From contig JAAVZY010000105.1 in assembly GCA_022791945.1 (NCBI GenBank), forward strand, positions 1 to 39,661: a stretch of 39,661 nt of DNA, written 5' to 3'. The notes beneath the pieces are model-generated. The model was not told the origin of the DNA. It ran no database searches and saw only the letters and a program-made list of their open reading frames with translations. This stretch comes from Oscillospiraceae bacterium. Its GTDB lineage: Bacteria; Bacillota; Clostridia; Oscillospirales; Ruminococcaceae. Position 1 is the first letter of the stretch; each line of letters opens with the position of its first letter. Made by a program: the position numbers and the translations under genes. This document shows, piece by piece, positions 8,368-21,075 of the stretch.

Positions 8368-8844
8368 GGGAAGACCTCGAGGACGCTGTCCTCGAGCTCC
8401 TGCCAAGGGGAGCTGGCTCCCCTTGGATTCCCATCTTTTTTGGGGGGTGTGGGGGGCAGAATTTCGGTTTCTGCCTCGCTGATACTCCCCGCAGAGACGA
8501 TCGCCCGCCTACCCATTTTTTCGTAAAGAAAAAATTCATCCCCATAGGCGGCGTAGAAAGTACGACGCAGAAAGTTTCGAGCGGGTTCTGCTGCGCTCAC
8601 ACCCTGTGCGGCGCAGGAAGTGCCCCGCACGCAGGAGGGAGCTTTTTTCTTTACGAAAAAAGCGTACTGCGGGAATCAGACTTTCTGCGTGGCAGAGGGG
8701 AGGAAATCTGCACAGACTCAACCACCCCCTTTTCCGCCCTTAAAAAGCCCTTAAAAATAATGGGAATCCAAGGGGAATCCCTCCCCGATGCGTCGTTTCA
8801 CGACGCACCGCAGAGACGCGAGACAGCGTCTCGCGGCCTTGCCC
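8368..8844 (-). repeat. Modular hairpin element, copy R3 (inverted orientation)
   Basis: Its left end has an E hairpin with stem CTCGAGG/CCTCGAG and loop ACGCTGT (8376-8396), and an S hairpin (8403-8426). AT hairpins 2 and 1 follow in reverse order to R1. The right end has only one palindrome where other copies have T3-T2-T1: it starts as T3 (GATGCG) and ends as T1 (TCGTTTCACGACGCAC), so it looks like a T3/T1 fusion that deleted T2. It ends with E hairpin CGCGAGAC/GTCTCGCG. It lies between convergent genes. The G/C-rich hairpin present in other copies is lost here. Confidence 0.88.
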
Positions 8845-8849
8845 GACCA

Positions 8850-8894
8850 CTGAGAGACAGGGACGTATGCCGCGCATACGTCCCTGTCTCTCAG
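8850..8894. terminator. Perfect 21-bp inverted repeat at the 3' end of spoIIQ
   Basis: Arms CTGAGAGACAGGGACGTATG(C) at 8850-8870 and the exact complement at 8874-8894 enclose loop CGC. It starts one base past the spoIIQ stop codon (8896-8898, read on the minus strand). The stem is very strong but without a long T-run. It probably ends or protects the converging transcripts. Confidence 0.55.
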
Positions 8895-8895
8895 T

Positions 8896-9615
8896 TTACT
8901 TCGCCATGGAGAGCGGATCGATCCACTCGCCGTCCTGCTTTACGCCGAAGTGGAGGTGGGGGCCTTCGGCCTGCTCAATCTCAGCGGATTCCCCTACGGC
9001 GCCGATAACGGTTCCCATGGAAACGGTCTGGCCCATCCGGACATTGACAGCGGATTTCAGGTTGGCATAGTAGCTCTCCAGCCCGTCCCCATGGTTGATG
9101 GTGACCGTCGTGCCCCACATATCGTCGTTGGCGATAGCGGCCACCGTTCCGGCGGACATGGCTTTGACAGGGGTTCCGGCTTCAGCGGCCAGATCCACGC
9201 CGGTATGCATGATCCAGTCGTCCAGGGTTTTGGATTTCACAACCTTGTCGCCGCTGTATTCGTTGATCACCTCGCCGCTGAGGGGGAGGATGCAGCCCTG
9301 GCTGATGGGGGGCTGGCTGGGCTCGGGCTCCGGCTGGGAGGAAGCCGGGGAGGAGGACGCGGCGGGGATGTTCTGCTGGGGCGCGGTTACGGGGTGATCG
9401 TATTCGGAGGGAACGCTCCATTCGTTATTCTGCTCCAGACGGGAGACGGTGTTCTCCTGGGGAGGAACGGCCTGCTCCAGGTTGTTGAGGGCTGAGTTGA
9501 CCCCCAGCCAGGCCGCCCCGCCCACCGCTGCCAGACTGAGGGCCAGAGCCAGGTAAAAGCCCTTTCCGGTAAAGAACCGGTGCGCCTTGGATTCGCCGAA
9601 TTGTGCCTTTTTCAT
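8896..9615 (-). CDS. spoIIQ: SpoIIQ-like forespore membrane protein with LytM/M23 domain
   Basis: About 239 residues: a short charged N-terminus, one membrane segment (FYLALALSLAAVGGAAWLGV), a Ser/Pro/Gln-rich linker, and a C-terminal LytM/M23 domain. Zinc-ligand motifs are intact (MHTGVDLAA and PHLHFGV). In spore formers SpoIIQ sits in the forespore membrane and binds SpoIIIAH across the intermembrane space; clostridial versions often keep the zinc site, unlike Bacillus. A sigma-F/G-type promoter (9746-9774) lies upstream, which supports this assignment. An ATG at 9625-9627 overlaps the AAAGGATGG ribosome site, so the ATG at 9613-9615 (MKKAQFG) is the better start. A generic M23 endopeptidase is the alternative. 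Confidence 0.8.
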   Translation of the reverse strand: MKKAQFGESKAHRFFTGKGFYLALALSLAAVGGAAWLGVNSALNNLEQAVPPQENTVSRLEQNNEWSVPSEYDHPVTAPQQNIPAASSSPASSQPEPEPSQPPISQGCILPLSGEVINEYSGDKVVKSKTLDDWIMHTGVDLAAEAGTPVKAMSAGTVAAIANDDMWGTTVTINHGDGLESYYANLKSAVNVRMGQTVSMGTVIGAVGESAEIEQAEGPHLHFGVKQDGEWIDPLSMAK

Positions 9616-9745
9616 ATCGTTAGCCATCCTTTCATAGAAGGTTGATGTTTCCGGCGGGGCTTCCAGAAGGAGGACGCCCCCGGCCTGACGTGACCGCTTC
9701 CCTCCGGCAGGGGCGCGGCGTCCGGGACTGATCAGGACTGCTAGT

Positions 9746-9774
9746 AGTCTTGCCTGGATTCTCTCTCTTTATGC
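9746..9774 (-). promoter_or_regulatory. Sigma-F/sigma-G-type promoter of spoIIQ
   Basis: On the minus strand GCATA (9770-9774) is followed after 15 bases by GGCAAGACT (9746-9754). This matches the Bacillus forespore consensus GYATA-N15-GGNNANANT at every specified position. The expected start is near 9740, giving a leader of about 125 bases. It is a sequence match only. Confidence 0.6.
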
Positions 9775-9988
9775 CGCTCTCCCTCTGCAAATAATTCCCG
9801 GTTCCCGCCAGGGAACAGAATCTCCCGCGGGCGCATTTGCCGGGGAACGCTGGGAAAAGTAGATTTTGCGGACAGGCGCGGGGCGGGAATTGGGTGGTTT
9901 CGACTGGGTTTGTTGGTTTTTTTAGACATAGAGCGGTCTTTGAAGAAGTGAGGGTTTTTGTGGGAGTTGCCAAATATCCGAGGCTCCG

Positions 9989-10017
9989 TTGACATCAGCC
10001 TATGAAACGGTTATCCT
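9989..10017 (+). promoter_or_regulatory. Probable sigma-A promoter of prs
   Basis: A perfect TTGACA at 9989-9994 lies 17 bases from TATCCT at 10012-10017. The predicted leader is about 135 bases. No riboswitch-like fold was recognised in it. Confidence 0.6.
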
Positions 10018-10156
10018 TATAGTATATCCCCTTGTGCGTATTTTTTCGCGGGGACACGGCAGTGGACAGGAAACGGTGGGACCGTTTTGCGGGACGAGGC
10101 TCCAAACGGTCCTCATGCGCTCCGCCCGGAGCGCCGCCAAGAAAGGACAGGAAATC

Positions 10157-11314
10157 ATGGACGAGCTTTTATCAGAAATTATCGGAGATCTTGGAATTAT
10201 CTGTATGCCCGGCTGCGAATCCTTTGTGGACAGAGTGCAGTACTACCTCAAGCAGTGGAACGGAAGCGAAGTCGATGATTATATCGTCAACGGCGTGATT
10301 TCCCGCTTTTCCACCGGAGAGGCCAAGGGTTTCCTCAGGGAAACTGTCCGGGGCAAGGATCTGTATTTTATTACCGACTGCTTCAACTACAGCGTCACTT
10401 ACAACATGTACGGCCGGGAAGTGCCTATGAGCCCTGACGATCACTTTCAGGATCTGAAGCGGATGATCTCCGCCGCAGGCGGCAAGGCCAAACGGATCAC
10501 CGTGATTATGCCTATGCTCTATGAGGGCCGCCAGCACAAGCGCTCCGGCCGGGAATCCCTGGACTGCGCCCTGGCCCTGCAGGAGCTGGTCAATATGGGC
10601 GTGGAAAACATCATCACCTTTGACGCTCACGATCCCCGTGTCCAGAATGCCATTCCCCTCAGCGGCTTCGATAACGTGCAGCCCAGCTACCAGATGATGA
10701 AGGCGCTGATCCGCGAGGTGCCCGACATCGACATCAGCGATCCCTCTCTGGCCATTATCTCCCCTGACGAAGGGGGCGTTTCCCGCTGCCTTTACTATTC
10801 CTCCGTGCTCAATATCAACATGGGGATGTTCTACAAGCGGCGGAATTATTCCGTTGTCATCAACGGGCGCAATCCCATTGAGGCCCACGAGTATCTGGGC
10901 CACAGCGTGGAGGGCAAGGACATCATCGTGGTGGACGATATGATCTCCACCGGCGAATCCATGCTGGACATTTTCAAGAGCCTCAAGGAACGGGGGGCCC
11001 GGCGGATTTTTGCCTTTGTCAGCTTCGCCCTGTTCACCAACGGCATGGACAGCTTTGACAAGGCCCGGAAGGAAGGCCTCTTTGACAAGGTGTTTGCCAC
11101 CAACCTGATCTACACGCCCTCGGAGCTGCTCAGCCGGGAGTGGTTTGTATCTGTGGATCTCTCCAAATATGTGGCCTACCTGATCGAGGCTTTGAATCAT
11201 GACGAGTCCATTACCCATCTGATTGATCCCTTCAAGAAGATCAAAACCCTGCTGGCGGAGCATAATCAGAAGCGCGCCCAGGATCTCGGGGAGCAGACTG
11301 CCCTGTCCCTGTAG
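10157..11314 (+). CDS. prs: Ribose-phosphate pyrophosphokinase (PRPP synthetase)
   Basis: A 385-residue protein of the longer clostridial PRPP synthetase form. It converts ribose 5-phosphate and ATP to PRPP for nucleotide, histidine and tryptophan synthesis. The PRPP-binding loop VVDDMISTGES is at about 258-268. The FDAHDPRVQ segment corresponds to the metal/ATP-binding DLH region of classical enzymes, and IISPDEGGVSR to the flexible catalytic region. The ATG at 10157 follows AAGAAAGGACAGG. The reading frame is open back to a TTG at 9989, but that codon is the promoter's -35 box, so the longer version is rejected. A terminator at 11491-11536 ends the unit. Confidence 0.93.
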   Translation: MDELLSEIIGDLGIICMPGCESFVDRVQYYLKQWNGSEVDDYIVNGVISRFSTGEAKGFLRETVRGKDLYFITDCFNYSVTYNMYGREVPMSPDDHFQDLKRMISAAGGKAKRITVIMPMLYEGRQHKRSGRESLDCALALQELVNMGVENIITFDAHDPRVQNAIPLSGFDNVQPSYQMMKALIREVPDIDISDPSLAIISPDEGGVSRCLYYSSVLNINMGMFYKRRNYSVVINGRNPIEAHEYLGHSVEGKDIIVVDDMISTGESMLDIFKSLKERGARRIFAFVSFALFTNGMDSFDKARKEGLFDKVFATNLIYTPSELLSREWFVSVDLSKYVAYLIEALNHDESITHLIDPFKKIKTLLAEHNQKRAQDLGEQTALSL

Positions 11315-11490
11315 TCTGTATAAGCGCCTGCTTCGTATCCGGCCGCCCTCCTGCCGGGTGACAGAAGCGGGGGGAGCAGGCGGGCGGAGAGATGATTTGC
11401 CTGACCTGATCCATGTCAAAGATTTTGAAAAGCTGCATTCCCGCATCATCAGTCAGGCGCTGCTGGCATCTCCTTCGGCTATGCGGATAT
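11315..11490 (+). other. Gap after prs; possible 44-codon open frame
   Basis: A short frame from a GTG at 11358 ends with TAA at 11490-11492, exactly at the terminator. Its last ~30 residues (DDLPDLIHVKDFEKLHSRII and on) look protein-like. There is no good ribosome site. It could be a gene remnant or chance. Nothing else is seen here. Confidence 0.2.
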
Positions 11491-11536
11491 AAAAGGACAC
11501 CCAGGATGAGATTGATCCATCCTGGGTGTTCCTTTT
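11491..11536 (+). terminator. Intrinsic terminator of prs
   Basis: A hairpin with arms AAAAGGACACCCAGGATG and the near-exact complement CATCCTGGGTGTTCCTTTT (one bulge), loop of about 9 bases, ends in T residues. The flanking A-run and T-run make it potentially bidirectional. Confidence 0.85.
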
Positions 11537-11663
11537 GTGTTCCGGCTTGGGAACTGGCTGCTGGCGGAGGCTGGAATGTACCTGGCTCTAGCTGGCTGGA
11601 TGAGTGAGAGGAAGCTCCTAAATGCCAAGCTTGTACTATGACTGACAAGTTCGCATTTTCTTC

Positions 11664-11692
11664 TTGACAAATCCCTTCTGCCCGCATATAAT
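11664..11692 (+). promoter_or_regulatory. Consensus sigma-A promoter of the metal-efflux operon
   Basis: TTGACA at 11664-11669, a spacer of exactly 17 bases, and TATAAT at 11687-11692: a perfect consensus promoter. Such strength usually implies repression, and an inverted repeat follows immediately downstream. Confidence 0.85.
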
Positions 11693-11701
11693 GATATTAT
11701 C

Positions 11702-11736
11702 AAACAATTAAACGATTGCTTAATCGTTAAACAAAC
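11702..11736 (+). promoter_or_regulatory. Candidate repressor operator (ArsR/SmtB-like inverted repeat)
   Basis: Just after the -10 box, AT-rich DNA contains ACGATT-GCTT-AATCGT with partial extension to TTAA on both sides. Position and composition fit an ArsR/SmtB-type metal-sensing repressor site, but no such regulator is encoded in the window and the identification is inferred. Confidence 0.45.
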
Positions 11737-11764
11737 AACTTTATCTGCCGAGAGGAGCTTTGCA

Positions 11765-11983
11765 ATGAGGAAGACCTTTGTCCTGGAGGATCTGGACTGC
11801 GCCAACTGCGCGGCCAAAATTGAAAACGAAATTGCCCGGCTGGAGGGCGTCACCAGCTGTTCCGTGAGCTTCATGACTCAGAAGATGGTGCTGGAAGCCC
11901 CGGACGACCAATTTGACGCACTCACCGCCAAGGCCAAAAAGATCATCCGCAAGCTGGAGCCGGATGTGACCATGCGGGTCTGA
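11765..11983 (+). CDS. Stand-alone heavy-metal-associated (HMA) domain protein
   Basis: A 72-residue ferredoxin-like HMA domain with the metal-binding CANC motif (Cys14, Cys17) and the conserved acidic N-terminal beta strand ending in LDCANC. Such domains bind Zn(II), Cd(II) or Cu(I) and pass them to P-type ATPases. In many CadA/ZntA pumps this domain is fused to the N-terminus; here it is a separate gene 20 bases before an ATPase that lacks it, so the pair works as a split pump. The strong ribosome site GAGAGGAG precedes the ATG. Confidence 0.9.
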   Translation: MRKTFVLEDLDCANCAAKIENEIARLEGVTSCSVSFMTQKMVLEAPDDQFDALTAKAKKIIRKLEPDVTMRV

Positions 11984-12003
11984 GAACAGGAGGAAACGCG
12001 CAT

Positions 12004-13857
12004 ATGACGGGCAAACAGAAAAAAGTGCTCATCCGCATCCTGATCTCGGCAGCGGTTCTCCTGGCGGCGCTCTTTCTGCCGCTGGAGGGGCTTCCCCGCC
12101 TGCTGGTCTATCTTTGCGGCTACGGAGTGATCGGCTGGGATATCCTCTGGAAGGCCCTCCGGAATATTGTCCGGGGCCAGGTGTTCGACGAGAATTTCCT
12201 CATGGCCGCGGCAACTGTGGGAGCCTTGGTGCTGGGCGAGTATCCCGAGGCCGTGGCAGTGATGCTGTTCTACCAGATCGGCGAGCTCTTTCAGTCCTAC
12301 GCGGTCAGCAAGTCCCGGCGCTCCATCTCCAGCCTGATGGACATACGCCCTGACAGCGCGAATCTGCTGCGGGAAGGCCAGCTGGTCCAGGTTTCCCCCG
12401 AGGAGGTGGCCGTGGGCGAGCGGATCGTAGTGAAGCCCGGCGAGCGGATCCCCCTGGACGGAACCGTGGTGGAGGGAAGCTCTTCCATCGACACCTCTGC
12501 CCTTACTGGGGAATCTCTCCCCAGGGAAGCGGAGCCGGGCAGTTCGATCATCAGCGGCTGTGTGAATCTCACAGGTCTGCTCACAGTGGAAACCACCAGG
12601 GAATACGGGGAGTCCACGGTTGCCCGCATCCTGAATCTGGTGGAAAATTCCAGCAGCAAGAAGGCCCGGGCGGAGAACTTCATCACCCGGTTTGCCCGGT
12701 GGTACACGCCCGCGGTGGTGATTGCGGCGGTGCTCCTGGCGCTGATTCCGCCTCTGGTGACGGGCCAGCCCTTTGGGGAATGGGTTCACCGGGCGCTGAT
12801 TTTCCTGGTAATCTCCTGCCCCTGCGCCCTGGTGATCTCCGTGCCTCTGAGCTTCTTCGGGGGGATCGGGGGTGCGTCCAGATGCGGCGTTCTGGTGAAG
12901 GGGGCCAACTATCTGGAGGCCCTGGCCTGCACGGAGATTGTGGTCTTCGACAAGACCGGCACCCTGACCAAAGGAAGCTTTACAGTGACCGGCATACATC
13001 CCAGCGGCATGGAAGCCCCGGAGCTGCTGGAGCTGACCGCCTGCGCGGAAAGCTGCTCTACCCATCCCATTTCCCAATCCATCCGGAAAGCCTGGGGGCG
13101 TAAAATGGATCCCCGGCGGCTGGGCCAGGTGGAGGAGCTGGCAGGCTATGGGGTGCGGGCTGTAGTAGACGGCAGGACCATTCTGGCGGGCAGTGAGAAG
13201 CTGATGCGGCGGGAGGGGCTGGACTGTACTTCTCCGGAGGCCGGGACAGTGGTGCATACAGCGGTAGACGGAGTCTATGCGGGGTACCTGCTCATTGAGG
13301 ATGAGCCTAAGGAGGACGCGGCCGGAGCGGTTGCCCGGCTGAAGGAATCCGGCGTCAGGCAGACGGTCATGCTCACTGGGGACAACGAGGCAGCCGGCCA
13401 GCGGGCCGCGGGGCTGCTGGGACTGGATCGGGCCTATGCGGGCCTGCTTCCGGCGGATAAGGTGGAGCGGACGGAAGCGCTGCTGAAGGAGAAATCCCCG
13501 GGCGGAAAGCTGGTTTTCGTAGGGGACGGCGTAAACGACGCTCCGGTGCTGGCCCGTGCGGACGTGGGGGTTGCCATGGGCGGTCTGGGCTCCGACGCGG
13601 CCATTGAAGCGGCAGACGTGGTGATCATGACCGACGAACCCTCCAAGCTGCCTGTGGTGATCCGAATCGCCCGAAAGACGATGAGAATTGTCCGGCAGAA
13701 TATCGTGTTTGCCTTAACGGTCAAGCTGGCGGTGCTCCTTCTGGGCGCGATGGGCCTGGCGGGAATGTGGGCGGCAGTGTTCGCTGACGTAGGCGTCTCC
13801 GTGCTGGCAATTCTCAACGCCATCCGGGCGCTGAGCGTGGATGAGAAAGCGCCGTAG
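12004..13857 (+). CDS. cadA: P1B-type Zn/Cd/Pb-transporting ATPase (CadA/ZntA group)
   Basis: A 617-residue heavy-metal ATPase. The TGES-like actuator motif (LTGESLPRE) is near 175, the transmembrane metal site Cys272-Pro-Cys274 in SCPCALVIS, the phosphorylated Asp316 in DKTGTLT, the HP motif (STHPIS) near 355, and GDGVNDAP from 507. CPC with this flank is typical of the Zn/Cd/Pb group. It exports metal from the cytoplasm at the cost of ATP. There is no N-terminal metal-binding domain; the HMA protein just upstream supplies it. The two genes share the promoter at 11664. Zinc versus cadmium preference cannot be read from the sequence. Confidence 0.93.
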   Translation: MTGKQKKVLIRILISAAVLLAALFLPLEGLPRLLVYLCGYGVIGWDILWKALRNIVRGQVFDENFLMAAATVGALVLGEYPEAVAVMLFYQIGELFQSYAVSKSRRSISSLMDIRPDSANLLREGQLVQVSPEEVAVGERIVVKPGERIPLDGTVVEGSSSIDTSALTGESLPREAEPGSSIISGCVNLTGLLTVETTREYGESTVARILNLVENSSSKKARAENFITRFARWYTPAVVIAAVLLALIPPLVTGQPFGEWVHRALIFLVISCPCALVISVPLSFFGGIGGASRCGVLVKGANYLEALACTEIVVFDKTGTLTKGSFTVTGIHPSGMEAPELLELTACAESCSTHPISQSIRKAWGRKMDPRRLGQVEELAGYGVRAVVDGRTILAGSEKLMRREGLDCTSPEAGTVVHTAVDGVYAGYLLIEDEPKEDAAGAVARLKESGVRQTVMLTGDNEAAGQRAAGLLGLDRAYAGLLPADKVERTEALLKEKSPGGKLVFVGDGVNDAPVLARADVGVAMGGLGSDAAIEAADVVIMTDEPSKLPVVIRIARKTMRIVRQNIVFALTVKLAVLLLGAMGLAGMWAAVFADVGVSVLAILNAIRALSVDEKAP

Positions 13858-13868
13858 GGGATCCCGCC

Positions 13869-14460
13869 AGGGCAAGGCCGCGAGACTCTGTCTCGCGTCT
13901 CTGCGGTGCGTCGTTTCACGACGCACCTAGGAATTCGGCTCCGCCGAATTCTGAGATGCGCCGCTGGCGGCGCATCGGGGATCTAAATCCCCTTGGAACC
14001 CGTAATTTTAAGGGCTTTTTTAAGGGCGGATCAAGTCTGTACAGACTTCCGGCTTTCTGCCACGCAGAGAGTCTGATTCCCGCAGGACGCTTTTTTCGTA
14101 AAGAAAAAAGCTCCCTCCTGCGTGCGGGGGAGTTCCTGCGGCGCACGGACTGGAGGATTCCAAGCGTAGTACCAAGCCCCTCCTTGCAGAAAGTCCCGAG
14201 CGCAGAAGAACACGCTCGGGACTTTCTGCGTCGCAGTCTCTGCGCCGCTCGTAGAGCTGAATTTTTTCTTTACGAAAAAATGGGTAGGCGGGCGATCGGG
14301 TTCTTATTGAAGTCAAAGCGAGGCGGAAGGGGACGGGCAAAGCCCGTCCCCTCCCCCATAACCCCAAAAAGACGGGAATCCAAGGGGACGCGTCCCCTTG
14401 GCAGGAGGCTCGCAGGGTCAAAGCCGCAGGCTTTGACCCTTGGGCAGCGCCCTCAAGGTC
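13869..14460 (+). repeat. Modular hairpin element, copy R4
   Basis: E hairpin (CGCGAGA/TCTCGCG, loop variant CTCTG), then T1-T2-T3, G-rich tract, AGTCTGTACAGACT palindrome, AT hairpin 1, a central perfect 17-bp stem (GCAGAAAGTCCCGAGCG at 14186-14202 with its complement at 14213-14229), AT hairpin 2, a GGGC/GCCC hairpin and S hairpin CCAAGGGGAC/GTCCCCTTGG (14380-14401). An extra 12-bp hairpin (AGGGTCAAAGCC/GGCTTTGACCCT, 14414-14440) is inserted in the right terminal module. This is the longest copy and lies between convergent genes. Confidence 0.9.
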
Positions 14461-14477
14461 TGGTCTTCTCAGATTCA

Positions 14478-15989
<1,512 letters not shown>

Positions 15990-16012
15990 TCATCCTTTCT
16001 AAAAAAGATCAC

Positions 16013-16525
16013 AGGGCAAGGCCGCGAGACGCTGTCTCGCGTCTCTGCGGTGCGTCGTGAAACGACGCACCTAGGAATTCGGCTTCGCCGAATTCTGAGA
16101 TGCGCCGCCAGCGGCGCATCGGGGAGGGATTCCCTTTGGAATCCCATTATTTGAAGGGCGGAAAGGGTTTGGGGTCAAGTCTGTGCAGACTTCCTTGCTC
16201 TTGCCACGCAGAAAGTCTGATTCACGCAGTACGCTTTTTTCGTAAAGAAAAAAGCTCCCCCTGCGTGCGGGACACTTTTTGCGCCGCACCAGGGTTCCTG
16301 CGCAGAGCACGCTCGAAACGCTCTGCGTCGTACGGATCGCCCCGCTCGTGGGGATGAACTTTTTCTTTACGAAAAAGTGGGTAGGCGGGCGATCGTGTCA
16401 CCACAGACATTCCAGCGTGGCAGGGGGACGGGCGCTTTGCGCCCGTCTCCACCCCTCTCCTCCAAGGATGGGAATCCAAGGGGAGCCAGCTCCCCTTGGC
16501 GAGCAGAGCTCTCGCGGTCTTCCCT
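16013..16525 (+). repeat. Modular hairpin element, copy R5
   Basis: E hairpin with stem CGCGAG/CTCGCG and loop ACGCTGT (16023-16041), T1 with loop TGAAA (inverted relative to R1 and R4), T2, T3, AGTCTGTGCAGACT, AT hairpin 1, a short central GCAGAGC/GCTCTGC hairpin, and AT hairpin 2 in which ATTTTTTC/GAAAAAAT has become ACTTTTTC/GAAAAAGT (16358-16378), a paired change. A GGGCGC/GCGCCC hairpin and S hairpin complete it. It occupies nearly the whole gap between lacZ and abfA. Confidence 0.9.
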
Positions 16526-16540
16526 CCGTAAACTCGATTT

Positions 16541-19609
<3,069 letters not shown>

Positions 19610-19660
19610 TCATTTTTTTGAAGGGCTGCCGGCGGCCGAAAGAGATTCCAAAATCAATAA

Positions 19661-19684
19661 GCGCCTCCGCCAAAGCGGAGGCGC
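19661..19684 (-). terminator. Probable terminator hairpin downstream of the aldo/keto reductase
   Basis: A perfect 10-bp stem GCGCCTCCGC/GCGGAGGCGC with loop CAAA; on the minus strand it is followed by TTATTGATTTT. A second palindrome, AAAAAGGG/CCCTTTTT at about 19820-19838, lies closer to the gene. The rest of the 19591-19934 gap shows no gene. Confidence 0.55.
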
Positions 19685-19934
19685 TGGAGTACAGACGGTC
19701 ATGGGGCCGGCCTTCCATTTTTACTTTTCGGGCGCCGTGGCGTTCCCTGGCGCAAACAGCGGACAGGGCGCGTCTCCGGGGAGAATGCGCGCCCCCTCCC
19801 CCGGCCGATGGTTCCGGCTGAAAAAGGGTCCCTTTTTCCGGCAGAAACAGAGGGAATCCCGCCGGTAGGCGGCGGGACGGGTGTCCCGGAAGCACCAGCG
19901 GCAGTCCCGGCAGTGAAGCCCGGTATCCACGGCT

Positions 19935-20948
19935 CTATTTCTCCACAAAGGTCCAGAAATCCGCATAGTTTTCCTTGAGGAGGGCTGGGGTGTCCAGCCC
20001 ATAGGGGCAGTGCTCCGCGCAGTGGCGGCAGTTGATGCAGTTCTCCACCCGTTTCATCCCCTCCTGCATGGCCGGGGTGGTGAAGGAGGCTACCGGGGCC
20101 CGCCGGAGGAGCAGGGACATCCGGGCCATGGTTGGAATGTCAATTCCCGCCGGGCAGGGAAGGCAGTAGCCGCAGCCCCGGCAGAAATTGCCTACCAGCT
20201 GCTTCCGATCGGCTTCGATGGCGGCTGAAAGCCCATCGTCCAGCTGAGGCGGGGACTGGATATAGCTCAGGAACTCGTCCAGCTCGGATTCCCGCTGAAC
20301 GCCCCAGATAGGCAGAACATTGTCATATTGATTCAAATAGGCACAGGCGGCCTGGGAATTGGTAATCAGCCCGCCGGAGAGCGCTTTCATGGCGACAAAG
20401 CCCATGTCAGCCTCCCTGCAGGCGGCGGCGAGCCCTTCCTCGGCCTTGCCGGAGAGGTAGCTGAAGGGGAATTGGAGCAGGTCGTACAGGCCGCTTTCAA
20501 TGGCCTCCCGGGCTACATGGAGCCGGTGGTTGGTGATGGCGATAAAGCGGATTTTCCCCTGGCGTTTGGCCTCCAGCATAGCGTCATAAAGGCCGTTTTC
20601 CTCTCCGGGGCGCGGAAGCGCGGCGGGATTATGGAACTGATAGACGTCAATGTAATCGGTTTTCATCAGACGCAGGCTGGTTTCCAGGTGTTCCCGGAGC
20701 TCCTCGCCGGTAGAAGCGTGGGTTTTGGTCGCAATGAACAGCTGACTGCGCACATCGGAGAGCGCATAGCCGATTTTCTCTTCACTGTCGGTGTAGCCCC
20801 TGGCGGTATCGAAATAGTTGATGCCGTTATGAAAGGCTTTGCGGAGCAGATGGGCGGCCTCCTCCCTGGAGATTCTTTGGATAGGGAGCGCGCCGAACGC
20901 GTTTTTCTCAGCCAAAATTTCAGTTCGTCCCAGACGGATTTTGGACAT
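19935..20948 (-). CDS. Aldo/keto reductase with C-terminal ferredoxin-type domain
   Basis: A 337-residue protein. The N-terminal ~250 residues are an aldo/keto reductase barrel with the catalytic Asp (FDTARGYTDSEE), Tyr, Lys (ATKTHA) and the DVYQFHN region. The C-terminus carries cysteine clusters CRGCGYCLPCPAGID and CINCRHCAEHCPYGLD, which fit 4Fe-4S sites. This architecture is widespread in anaerobes, where the substrate is mostly unknown; NADPH- or ferredoxin-linked carbonyl reduction is plausible. The ATG at 20948 follows AGAAAGGAAGGA. A promoter is at 20999-21028. Confidence 0.9.
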   Translation of the reverse strand: MSKIRLGRTEILAEKNAFGALPIQRISREEAAHLLRKAFHNGINYFDTARGYTDSEEKIGYALSDVRSQLFIATKTHASTGEELREHLETSLRLMKTDYIDVYQFHNPAALPRPGEENGLYDAMLEAKRQGKIRFIAITNHRLHVAREAIESGLYDLLQFPFSYLSGKAEEGLAAACREADMGFVAMKALSGGLITNSQAACAYLNQYDNVLPIWGVQRESELDEFLSYIQSPPQLDDGLSAAIEADRKQLVGNFCRGCGYCLPCPAGIDIPTMARMSLLLRRAPVASFTTPAMQEGMKRVENCINCRHCAEHCPYGLDTPALLKENYADFWTFVEK

Positions 20949-20998
20949 AGAAATCCTTCCTTTCTCTTGAAGTGATACTTCCCGGGCTGTATAATGCC

Positions 20999-21028
20999 AT
21001 TATAACAAACAAATCCCCCCGTTTGCAA
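20999..21028 (-). promoter_or_regulatory. Probable sigma-A promoter of the aldo/keto reductase gene
   Basis: On the minus strand TTGCAA (21023-21028), 18 bases, TATAAT (20999-21004), about 50 bases before the start codon. Confidence 0.65.
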
Positions 21029-21075
21029 TCAAAATTTAGACCTGCACGCCCGGTCAGAGTCTCTGCGTGTTCGGA

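Noticed and set aside
9989-10156. N-terminal extension of prs from a TTG at 9989
   Set aside because: The TTG is the -35 box of a good promoter, and the ATG at 10157 has a strong ribosome site and starts the conserved protein.
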